From the NCBI RefSeq assembly GCF_000013365.1, contig NC_007778.1, forward strand, positions 806,001-870,000: DNA of 64,000 bases. Direction: 5' to 3'. This stretch comes from Rhodopseudomonas palustris HaA2 (GTDB lineage: Bacteria; Pseudomonadota; Alphaproteobacteria; Rhizobiales; Xanthobacteraceae). Numbering within the stretch: the first letter of the stretch is position 1; each line of letters begins with the position of its first letter. Positions 57,164 through 64,000 of this stretch are shown here, piece by piece. A program made the translations under genes and the position numbers. Below the pieces are notes generated by a model. The model worked only from the letters and a program-made list of their open reading frames with translations, did no database searches and had not been told where the DNA came from.

Positions 57164-57970
57164 TTAAGCCCAGCCGTCGCCCTTGATGCCCGGGTTGGCG
57201 TAGGCGACGCCGCCGTCGACGGCGATGGTGGTGCCGACGACGTAGTCGCCGGCGCGCGACGCCAGGTAGATCGCGGTGCCGGCCATGTCCTCGTCGGTGC
57301 CGATCCGGCCGGCCGGCACGCGGCCGGCCACCGCCTCGGCCTCGTCGCGGGCGGCCTTGTTCATGTCCGACGCGAACGGGCCCGGCGCGATCGCCGTCAC
57401 CACGATGTGGTCCTTGATCAGCCGCACCGCCATCCGCCGCGTCAGGTGGATCAGTCCGGCTTTCGAGGCCGCATACGGATAGGTCTCGAGCGGATTGACG
57501 AAGATGCCGTCGATCGAGGCGATGTTGATCACCTTGCCGGGGCGCTCGGCGGTGGCGGCGGCGCGCAGCGGGCCGTGCAGCGCCTTGGTGAGGAAGAACG
57601 GCGTCTTGACGTTGAGGTCCATCACCTTGTCCCAGCCGGCCTCCGGGAATTCATCGAAGTCGGCCGCCCAGGCGGCGCCGGCATTGTTGACCAGAATGTC
57701 GAGCTTCGGTTCGCGCTTCTTGATCTCGCCGGCCAGCATGTCGATGCCGGTCATGGTGGAGATGTCGATCGGCAGCGCGATGCAGTCGCCGGAATGCTGC
57801 GCGGTCAATTCCGCCGCGGTGGCTTCGCAGGCCGCGGCCTTGCGCGCGGTGATGTAGACCCGTGACGCGCCGTAAGCGAGAAAGCCCGAGGCGATCATCT
57901 TGCCGATGCCGCGCGAGCCGCCGGTCACCAGGGCGACGCGGCCCTCCAGCGAAAACAGATTGTGGAACAT
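57164..57970 (-). CDS. Short-chain dehydrogenase/reductase
   Basis: The 268-residue SDR has the Rossmann motif VTGGSRGIGKMIASGF, NNAG, the catalytic tyrosine and lysine in YPYAASKAGL, and the C-terminal YVVGTTIAVDGG. It is a classical NAD(P)H-dependent oxidoreductase, possibly a 3-oxoacyl or sugar-alcohol type; the substrate is not defined. The start at 57970 has GGAGGAT before it. The preceding gene on the same strand is 131 bases upstream. Confidence 0.9.
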   Translation of the reverse strand: MFHNLFSLEGRVALVTGGSRGIGKMIASGFLAYGASRVYITARKAAACEATAAELTAQHSGDCIALPIDISTMTGIDMLAGEIKKREPKLDILVNNAGAAWAADFDEFPEAGWDKVMDLNVKTPFFLTKALHGPLRAAATAERPGKVINIASIDGIFVNPLETYPYAASKAGLIHLTRRMAVRLIKDHIVVTAIAPGPFASDMNKAARDEAEAVAGRVPAGRIGTDEDMAGTAIYLASRAGDYVVGTTIAVDGGVAYANPGIKGDGWA

Positions 57971-58101
57971 GCATCCTCCCTGTGTTTGCCCGATGGTTTG
58001 CGGTGCGGCCCGGGACGAGTCAAGGCGAGCCGCGAGGCGATCCGGATGCGTTCCGTGTCTCGGAAATTCAGCCGGTGCGAGGGGGCGGGAATGCGGCGGC
58101 G

Positions 58102-59160
58102 TCAGGCCGCGTCGACGCGGCGGAAGCCGTTCCACATCGCGGTGGCGGCGCCCGACGTCAGCACCGGCAGGATGCGGTCGTCCTGGTAGTTGCCGTTGAG
58201 CGAGACCCGCGGCAGCGCGGTGAGGTGATCGGCGACGCCGGCGAACAGCATCCCCGGCCGCGTCGTCACCGCGGTCTTGTAGCCGGCCTGCCGCGCCAGC
58301 TCGTATTCGCGCGGCCCCGCGGCGGCGCGGTCGCCATAGGGATAAGCGAGGTGCGCGACCTCGCGCTGCAGATGGCTTGCGATCCGGGCGCGGCCGATCG
58401 ACAATTCGTGCGCCGCCAGCGCGTCGCGCTGCTTGGCGAGGATGCAATGGCTGATGGAGTGGGCGCCGATCGTCACCAGCGGGTCCTCGGCAAAGCTCCG
58501 CAATTCGTCCCAGTTCAGGCAGAGCTCGCGGCCGACGGCGGTTTCGTCGGTCCGGGTGCGGGCGCACAGCGCGCTCATCGCGCGCGGCAGATCGTCGCCC
58601 TCGGGCAGGGCACGCAACATGTCGTGCAGCCGGTCGAACGCGTCCTGCTTGGCTTCCGGCGTACGCGCATCGAGCCGGATCTCGTCGCCGCCGATCTCGG
58701 CCTCGATCCAGTCGCGGCCGGCGATCAGGCGCTCCAGCGTGATCCACCACAGCCGTCCGGTGCCCTGCGCGAAATCGCTGGCGACATAGACGGTGAACGG
58801 CGCCTGAAACTCCTGGAACACCGGCAGCGCGAAATCGCGGTTGTCGCGGTAGCCGTCGTCCAGCGTGATGCAGGCGAAGCGGCGGCCGAATTCCCGCGCC
58901 GTCAGCCGGCGGTGCAGTTCATCGATCGAAATAATGTCGATGTTCTGGGCCCGCAGATGCCGCAAGGTGGTGCGCAGAAACTCGGGCGTCACCTCGAGAT
59001 GACGGTTCGGCTGAAACGCGTCGGCCCGCGCCGGTTTCACATTGTGCAGCATGAAGATCGTCCCGATCCCAGAAAAGATCGGACGCAGCACATGATAGGC
59101 GCCGGTAAAATACAGCGCATCGAGCCCGGCGCGGATGATGTTGTGGCGAAACTGCTTCAT
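58102..59160 (-). CDS. Polysaccharide deacetylase (NodB-like, CE4)
   Basis: The 352-residue protein has the CE4 motif ITLDDGYRDN, with the metal-binding His pair in GAHSISHC and later HLAYPYGDRAAAG. It would remove acetyl groups from a polymer or oligosaccharide, possibly surface polysaccharide or a cell wall glycan. No signal peptide is seen; the N-terminal MKQFRHNIIRAGLDALYF may associate with the membrane. Its 157-base upstream gap faces the OmpA gene. Confidence 0.88.
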   Translation of the reverse strand: MKQFRHNIIRAGLDALYFTGAYHVLRPIFSGIGTIFMLHNVKPARADAFQPNRHLEVTPEFLRTTLRHLRAQNIDIISIDELHRRLTAREFGRRFACITLDDGYRDNRDFALPVFQEFQAPFTVYVASDFAQGTGRLWWITLERLIAGRDWIEAEIGGDEIRLDARTPEAKQDAFDRLHDMLRALPEGDDLPRAMSALCARTRTDETAVGRELCLNWDELRSFAEDPLVTIGAHSISHCILAKQRDALAAHELSIGRARIASHLQREVAHLAYPYGDRAAAGPREYELARQAGYKTAVTTRPGMLFAGVADHLTALPRVSLNGNYQDDRILPVLTSGAATAMWNGFRRVDAA

Positions 59161-59317
59161 CGGGCTACGGGCTGATTCATTTCCGGACAATGCTAGCGCC
59201 CTCGTGCTGAAGAAACGGTTATAGACGACTGCCGGATTGGCGGCTTTTTTCTTGAATTGCGTTTGACAGCCTTCCAACGGTTTGATTTCTCTCTGCTTCT
59301 GACCCACGGGAAGCGGA

Positions 59318-60712
59318 ATGCGCGGACTTTTCAGATCGAGCGGCCAGTGGTGGCGCGGCGCCATCATCCTGATCGCTCTATGGTCGATCGCGGCCTGGAC
59401 CACCACGCCGGACGTAGAAGCCGATGTCGCAGCGCGTTCCGTCGCGGCGCTCAAGAGCACCGTGCTGGACAAAGCCCGGCTGACGCCGGTCGGTCGCGAC
59501 ATCGTCTTCTCCGCCGATGCGTTTTCGGAAGAAGGCCGCCGCAGTGCGGTCGCCGCGGTCGAGGCCGTCCCCGGCGTCCGGCTGGTGGTCGATCAGACCC
59601 GCCTGGTGCCGCAGGCGACGCCGTTCGTCTGGTCGATCGAGCGCGACGTCGTTCGCGTCACGCTCGCCGGCAGCGCGCCGTTGCCCGCCAGCCGGGCGCG
59701 GCTCGCGGATGCCGCCCGCGCCGAACTGGCCGGCGTCGAGGTCGCCGACCGCATGACGCTCGCCCGCGGCGCGCCGACCCGCTTCGATGCCGCCGCTCTG
59801 CTGCTGGTCGATCAGATCGGCAAGCTCAAGGAAGGCAAGATCACCCTGTCCGACACCAAGGTCAGTCTCGCCGGCATGGCGCGTGATCTCGGCGGTCGCG
59901 AGGCCATCGGCGCAGCGCTGCGGAACCTGCCGGAGGGCTATGCGGTCGCCGCGAACGACATCAAGGCGCCGCCTTACGTCTTCCAGGCCAACAAGGACCC
60001 GGTGGCGTCGACCCTGACCCTGACCGGCTACGTGCCGGATAATAATGTCCATGCGGCGCTGGCGGCGGCCGCCGGCCGGAAATTCTTCAGCGAGAAGGTG
60101 GTCGACCAGCTCAAGGCCAGCATCGGGGCGCCGCAGGGCTTCGCCGGCGCGGTGGCTCCGGCGCTCGGCGCGCTGTCGCGGCTCTCGACCGGCACGCTGG
60201 TGGTGTCCGACCGCGAGGTGCGGCTGTCCGGCGACGCGCTGTTCGAGGCGGCGGTCAGCCAGATCCGCAGCGAGCTGAACAAGGACATGCCGCAGGGCTG
60301 GACCGTCAAGGCCGAGCTCTCGGTCAAGCCGGCGGCGTCGCCGGTCGATGCCTCGGTCTGCCAGCAATTGTTCGACGATCTGCTCGGCAAAAGCACGGTG
60401 CGCTTCGAATCCGCCAGCGCCACCATCGACAAGGATTCCGCCGGTCTGCTCGATCGGCTGATCGAGACCGCGATGCGCTGTCCCGGCGCCTCGATCGAGG
60501 TCGCCGGCCACACCGACAGCGACGGCGAGGCCGGTTTCAACCAGGCGCTGTCGGAGAAGCGCGCGCGCGCGGTGGTCGACTATATGGTCAGGGCCGGTCT
60601 CACGCCCGAGCGCTTCCAGGCGTTCGGCTACGGCAGCAGGATTCCGCTCGCCGGCAACGACAGCGACGCTGGCAAGGCGAAAAATCGCCGCATCGATTTC
60701 GTGATCAGGTGA
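59318..60712 (+). CDS. OmpA-family protein with N-terminal membrane anchor and BON domains
   Basis: The 464-residue protein has an N-terminal membrane segment (WRGAIILIALWSIAAW), two or more BON-like regions (about 35-130 and 220-310) and a C-terminal OmpA peptidoglycan-binding domain (about 345-464: VRFESASATIDKDSAGLLDRL, VAGHTDSDGEAGFNQALSEKRARAV). It probably links the inner membrane to peptidoglycan. It ends 4 bases before a small membrane protein gene. Confidence 0.88.
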   Translation: MRGLFRSSGQWWRGAIILIALWSIAAWTTTPDVEADVAARSVAALKSTVLDKARLTPVGRDIVFSADAFSEEGRRSAVAAVEAVPGVRLVVDQTRLVPQATPFVWSIERDVVRVTLAGSAPLPASRARLADAARAELAGVEVADRMTLARGAPTRFDAAALLLVDQIGKLKEGKITLSDTKVSLAGMARDLGGREAIGAALRNLPEGYAVAANDIKAPPYVFQANKDPVASTLTLTGYVPDNNVHAALAAAAGRKFFSEKVVDQLKASIGAPQGFAGAVAPALGALSRLSTGTLVVSDREVRLSGDALFEAAVSQIRSELNKDMPQGWTVKAELSVKPAASPVDASVCQQLFDDLLGKSTVRFESASATIDKDSAGLLDRLIETAMRCPGASIEVAGHTDSDGEAGFNQALSEKRARAVVDYMVRAGLTPERFQAFGYGSRIPLAGNDSDAGKAKNRRIDFVIR

Positions 60713-60716
60713 CGGC

Positions 60717-61013
60717 ATGATGGCGATGGCGAATTTCTACGGGGGCTGGTTGCTCGGCGCGCTGCTGCTGGGGTTCGCCGCAGGCTGGATCGCGGTGGTG
60801 CAACGCGGCGAGGGATTGTCGCGCAACGCCGCGATGGGGCTCGGCGGGGTGGCGGCGGTGCTGGTCGGGCTGTCGCTCGCCCGGATCGTCCCGGGTCGCG
60901 CCGGCTACTGGCTCGATCTTTTCCTTGTCATGATGGCCGCCTATCTGGTGGGGTGTGCGATCGGATCGTGGCTGCGTTACCGGGTTGTCGCACGGCAGAT
61001 GAAGGGGCGCTGA
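60717..61013 (+). CDS. Small integral membrane protein, unknown
   Basis: The 98-residue protein has three predicted helices (GWLLGALLLGFAAGWIAVV; AMGLGGVAAVLVGLSLARIV; WLDLFLVMMAAYLVGCAIGSWL) and a basic C-terminus. Its gene lies 4 bases after the OmpA/BON gene and may encode its membrane partner. The following 229 bases to 61243 carry no recognised feature. Confidence 0.7.
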   Translation: MMAMANFYGGWLLGALLLGFAAGWIAVVQRGEGLSRNAAMGLGGVAAVLVGLSLARIVPGRAGYWLDLFLVMMAAYLVGCAIGSWLRYRVVARQMKGR

Positions 61014-61242
61014 CCCCGGAAAAGCGCCGGGCGCGGTTGCCCGGCAAGTGTCCGCGGATGGGCCGCGGATGTGAAACCGGTCGGCTCGGCCGGATTTGAA
61101 GCAAGGAGCGGGATTGGCGGTATCGTCCGAATTCCATCCGGCCCGGAAGCAAGCTGCCAGAGCCTCCTGGCCACGGACCGGTAACGGTTGCCGTGGTATC
61201 GGTCACGACGTCCCAGGCGGCGGAGAGGGATTCGAGGTCTAG

Positions 61243-62277
61243 ATGATGGCCGCAATCGGCAGGGCGATCGCGTTTCTGCGCGAGAAGCAAATCCTGCGCA
61301 AGCTGGGAGTTGCGATCAGCATCGCGGTCATCGCCGCGGCTTGCTACGTTCTCTTTCACCAGCTCCGCGGCATCGACGTCGACGACGTCCTCGCCGCGAT
61401 GCAGAAGATCGCGCCGAGTTCGATCGTGATGGCCGGGCTGTTCGTCGCCGCGGGCTACTTCACCCTGACGTTCTACGACCTGTTCGCGCTGCGGACCATC
61501 GGCCGCAACGACGTCCCCTATCGCACCGCCGCGCTCGCTGCCTTCACCAGCTATTCGATCGGCCACAATGTCGGCGCCAGCGTGTTCACCGGTGGCGCGG
61601 TGCGCTACCGGATCTATTCGGCCTGGAGCCTCGACGGCATCGACGTCGCCAAGATCTGCTTTCTCGCCGGCCTGACCTTCTGGCTCGGCAACGCCGCCGT
61701 GCTCGGCATGGGCATCGGCTATCATCCGGAAGCGGCGTCCTCGATCAATCAGCTGCCGCCGTGGCTCAATCGCGTGCTGGCGCTGGCGATCCTGTGCGGG
61801 CTGGCGGCCTATGTGCTGTGGGTATCGGTCAAGCGGCGCCGCGTCGGCCGCGGCAGCTGGACCGTCGATCTCCCCGGCGGGCCGCTGACGATGCTGCAGA
61901 TCGGCATCGGCATCGTCGATCTCGGCTTCTGCGCGCTGGCGATGTATGTGCTGGTGCCGGAGGAGCCCAATCTCGGTTTCGTGGTCGTGGCGGTGATCTT
62001 CGTCTCCGCCACGCTGCTCGGCTTCGCCAGCCATTCGCCGGGCGGGCTCGGCGTGTTCGATGCCGCGATGCTGGTCGGCCTGTGGCAGATGAACAAGGAA
62101 GAGCTGCTGGCCGGCATGCTGCTGTTCCGGATGCTTTACTACATCGTGCCGTTCGTGCTCTCGGTGATCATTCTCGCGGTCCGCGAGATCGTCATCGGCA
62201 CGCGCCTCAAACGGATGGATCGGCTCGCCGCCGCGCTCGATCCGAAGCCGATCCGACAGGATCCCACCCCAGGCTGA
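61243..62277 (+). CDS. Lysylphosphatidylglycerol synthase-type flippase-domain membrane protein (UPF0104)
   Basis: The 344-residue polytopic protein matches the MprF N-terminal/UPF0104 (YbhN-type) flippase-like family: TFYDLFALRTIGRNDVPYRTAALAAFTSYSIGHNVGASVFTGGAVRYR is typical. There is no MprF synthase domain. It probably moves or interacts with lipids. phoR follows 2 bases after its stop, so it is probably co-expressed with the phosphate sensor. Confidence 0.85.
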   Translation: MMAAIGRAIAFLREKQILRKLGVAISIAVIAAACYVLFHQLRGIDVDDVLAAMQKIAPSSIVMAGLFVAAGYFTLTFYDLFALRTIGRNDVPYRTAALAAFTSYSIGHNVGASVFTGGAVRYRIYSAWSLDGIDVAKICFLAGLTFWLGNAAVLGMGIGYHPEAASSINQLPPWLNRVLALAILCGLAAYVLWVSVKRRRVGRGSWTVDLPGGPLTMLQIGIGIVDLGFCALAMYVLVPEEPNLGFVVVAVIFVSATLLGFASHSPGGLGVFDAAMLVGLWQMNKEELLAGMLLFRMLYYIVPFVLSVIILAVREIVIGTRLKRMDRLAAALDPKPIRQDPTPG

Positions 62278-62279
62278 CC

Positions 62280-63629
62280 ATGATCGCGCCGGCATCCGAC
62301 GAACAAGCCCGCCATGGCGGACCGCCGGTCCCGGCCGCGGACAAGACCACCGTGGCCGCGGCGACGCCCTGGGCGGACCGGCTGCGTCACGCCGCGATCA
62401 TCCTGCTGGCGGCGGCGATCGCGCTGGTGACGCTGGCCGTGCTCGGCGAAGTCACCGTCCTCGCCGCGGGGGCGGTGTTCGTCTGCGTCGCAGCGGCGGC
62501 GCTGGTGCCGTGGCGGCTGCACGATGCGGCCAACAAGCGCGACGACGTCCCGGGCACCAGCCCGGTCGAGACGCCGGTGGTTCGCGCCATCGTCGCCGGC
62601 ATGCCCGACCCTGCGGCGCTGCTCGACCGCGCCGGCCGGGTGCTGCATCTCAACGCCGCCGCGGCGCAGCTCGCGCCGGCCTTGCGGGTCCGCGAGCTGG
62701 CGCAATTCGCGCTGCGCAATCCGGAGATCGTCAATGCGCTGCGCGAGGCGATCGCCACCGCCGAGCCGCGCCGCGTCAGCTATCTCGATCACGCGCCGAT
62801 CGAGCGCTGGATGGAGCTGATCATCGCGCCGGTGCAGGTGCCGACCACGTTCGGCGGCACCGACCAGTGCATGCTGATGACGTTTCACGATCTGACGCCG
62901 CTACGCCGGGTCGAGGAGATGCGCGCCGATTTCGTCGCCAATGCCAGCCACGAATTGCGCACGCCGCTGGCGGCGCTGTCCGGCTTCATCGAAACCCTGC
63001 AGGGGCCCGCGCGCGACGACGCCAAGGCGCGCGAGCGCTTTCTCGGCATCATGCAGGCGCAGGCGACGCGGATGGCGCGGCTGATCGACGATCTGCTGTC
63101 GCTGTCGCGGGTCGAACTCAGCGCCCATGTCCGGCCGGACGTGCAGATCGACCTCGCGCCGCTGATCCGGCAGGTCGCCGACGGGCTCGAGCCGCTGGCG
63201 AAGGAGCGCCAGGTCGCGATCGAGATCGACATGCCCGAGACGCCGGCGGTGATCGCGGGCGACCGCGAGGAATTGCTGCGGGTGTTCGAGAACCTGATCG
63301 AGAACGCATTGAAATACGGCGCCTCCGGCGGCCGCGTCGCGGTGTCGGTGGCGGCGCTGGCGTCCGGCGAGGGCGGCACCGAATATCGCGTCGCGGTGCG
63401 CGACTTCGGCCCCGGCATCGCGCCCGAACATCTGCCGCGGCTGACCGAGCGATTTTACCGCGTCGACGTCGGCGACAGCCGTTCACAAGGCGGTACTGGA
63501 TTAGGATTATCGCTGGTGAAACATATTGTTAACCGCCACCGCGGCCGGCTTTTGATCGAAAGCGTACCGAAAAAGGGCGCCACTTTCACCGTCTGTTTTC
63601 CTCCGGTAAAGCCCGAGGTTCGCGCTTAA
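62280..63629 (+). CDS. phoR: Phosphate regulon sensor histidine kinase PhoR
   Basis: The 449-residue kinase has two N-terminal membrane helices (about 37-75), a PAS-like region (about 100-205), a HisKA dimerisation domain with FVANASHELRTPLAALSG, and a HATPase domain with NLIENALKYG, VRDFGPGIAPEHL and GGTGLGLSLVKHI. It senses phosphate status via the Pst system and phosphorylates PhoB. The pstS gene follows 140 bases downstream with a Pho box between. Confidence 0.93.
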   Translation: MIAPASDEQARHGGPPVPAADKTTVAAATPWADRLRHAAIILLAAAIALVTLAVLGEVTVLAAGAVFVCVAAAALVPWRLHDAANKRDDVPGTSPVETPVVRAIVAGMPDPAALLDRAGRVLHLNAAAAQLAPALRVRELAQFALRNPEIVNALREAIATAEPRRVSYLDHAPIERWMELIIAPVQVPTTFGGTDQCMLMTFHDLTPLRRVEEMRADFVANASHELRTPLAALSGFIETLQGPARDDAKARERFLGIMQAQATRMARLIDDLLSLSRVELSAHVRPDVQIDLAPLIRQVADGLEPLAKERQVAIEIDMPETPAVIAGDREELLRVFENLIENALKYGASGGRVAVSVAALASGEGGTEYRVAVRDFGPGIAPEHLPRLTERFYRVDVGDSRSQGGTGLGLSLVKHIVNRHRGRLLIESVPKKGATFTVCFPPVKPEVRA

Positions 63630-63667
63630 AATTTAAATGAATTCAGTGGGTTGCGATAGTCACAGGA

Positions 63668-63685
63668 GTGTCATCGAACTCTCAT
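63668..63685 (+). promoter_or_regulatory. Pho box upstream of pstS
   Basis: Direct repeats GTGTCAT and CTCTCAT separated by CGAA match the Pho box pattern (CTGTCAT-N4-CTGTCAT, one mismatch per half). It lies 85-102 bases before the pstS start, so pstS should be induced by PhoB-P in low phosphate. Confidence 0.8.
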
Positions 63686-63769
63686 AAAAGGTCAATCGAC
63701 CGCTCGTAAAGCGAGCGGGGTAAGCGCAGTCGGGCGCGGTCAGCGCTTCGCTTACGAACGGAGACCATC

Positions 63770-64000
63770 ATGAATTTCATTAAGTCCATCGTCGCAGCCG
63801 GACTGGTTGCGGCGTCGACCTCGGCCTTTGCGGCCGACATCACCGGCGCGGGCGCCACCTTCCCGTTCCCGGTCTATTCGAAGTGGGCCGACGCCTACAA
63901 GAAAGAGACCGGCAACGGCCTGAACTACCAGTCGATCGGCTCCGGCGCCGGCATCAAGCAGATCATCGCCAAGACCGTGACCTTCGGCGCCACCGACGCG
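63770..64000 (+). CDS. pstS: Phosphate ABC transporter substrate-binding protein PstS, 5' part
   Basis: The visible 77 residues comprise a signal peptide ([22 protein letters not shown]) and the start of PstS ([35 protein letters not shown]). The protein captures phosphate in the periplasm. The window ends inside the gene. It sits behind the Pho box and phoR. Confidence 0.94.
   Translation, partial: MNFIKSIVAAGLVAASTSAFAADITGAGATFPFPVYSKWADAYKKETGNGLNYQSIGSGAGIKQIIAKTVTFGATDA

Overview
This is a 64 kb stretch of a GC-rich alphaproteobacterial chromosome. Gene content fits a Rhodopseudomonas/Bradyrhizobium-type bacterium (Nitrobacteraceae): an NAD-dependent Fds formate dehydrogenase, aerobic-type cobalamin synthesis (CobN, CobW, BluB), betaine-lipid genes, a compact Ser/Thr/Ala-rich flagellin system, and abundant palindromic intergenic repeats typical of that group. 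The species assignment is an inference. I see no rRNA, tRNA, CRISPR array, prophage or insertion sequence.

Layout. 1-2.5 kb (minus): translationally coupled acyl-CoA dehydrogenase, MoxR-type AAA ATPase and CoxE-like protein (cut by the window edge). 2.8-4.9 kb: large-subunit catalase. 5.1-12.1 kb (minus): LysR regulator, then fdsG-fdsB-fdsA-fdhD-fdsD. 12.2-14.6 kb: divergent btaA and btaB with a Gdx/SugE-type exporter coupled to btaB. 14.7-30.1 kb: a large cobalamin region with two riboswitches. The plus-strand unit holds a NiCoT transporter, a BtuCDF-like ABC importer and cobD. The minus-strand unit is DUF1636-cobU-cobW-cobN-cobO-cobQ. The divergent pair cobT-bluB makes and activates the lower ligand. 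30.3-34.0 kb: small and housekeeping genes (FmdB, DUF123, YheT hydrolase, secreted small proteins). 34.3-36.8 kb: a stand-alone BamA. 37.2-40.4 kb: two periplasmic receptors of different transporter classes plus an IclR regulator. 41-46.3 kb: a PepSY membrane protein and two genes (putative glycosyltransferase-like; HAD/COG5610-like) that may act on surface structures. 46.8-56.9 kb: an ECF sigma factor and a flagellar filament/hook cluster (flagellin, FliD, FliS, FlgD, FlgE, two small proteins, FlgK, FlgL). 57.2-64 kb: SDR, polysaccharide deacetylase, OmpA/BON protein, flippase-like membrane protein, PhoR, and the start of PstS behind a Pho box.

How parts work together. The cobalamin genes form a nearly complete late pathway: metal entry, cobalt chelation, adenosylation, amidation, aminopropanol attachment, nucleotide-loop assembly and DMB synthesis. 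Feedback is by B12 riboswitches. The flagellar genes cover only the extracellular parts and their chaperones; no basal body or export genes are present. Notable non-textbook signals are a palindromic repeat read in frame inside cobN, repeats whose ends coincide with stop codons, a motif shared exactly 90 nt upstream of the flagellin and flgD start codons, and an ECF sigma factor separated from its likely partner gene by flagellar genes.
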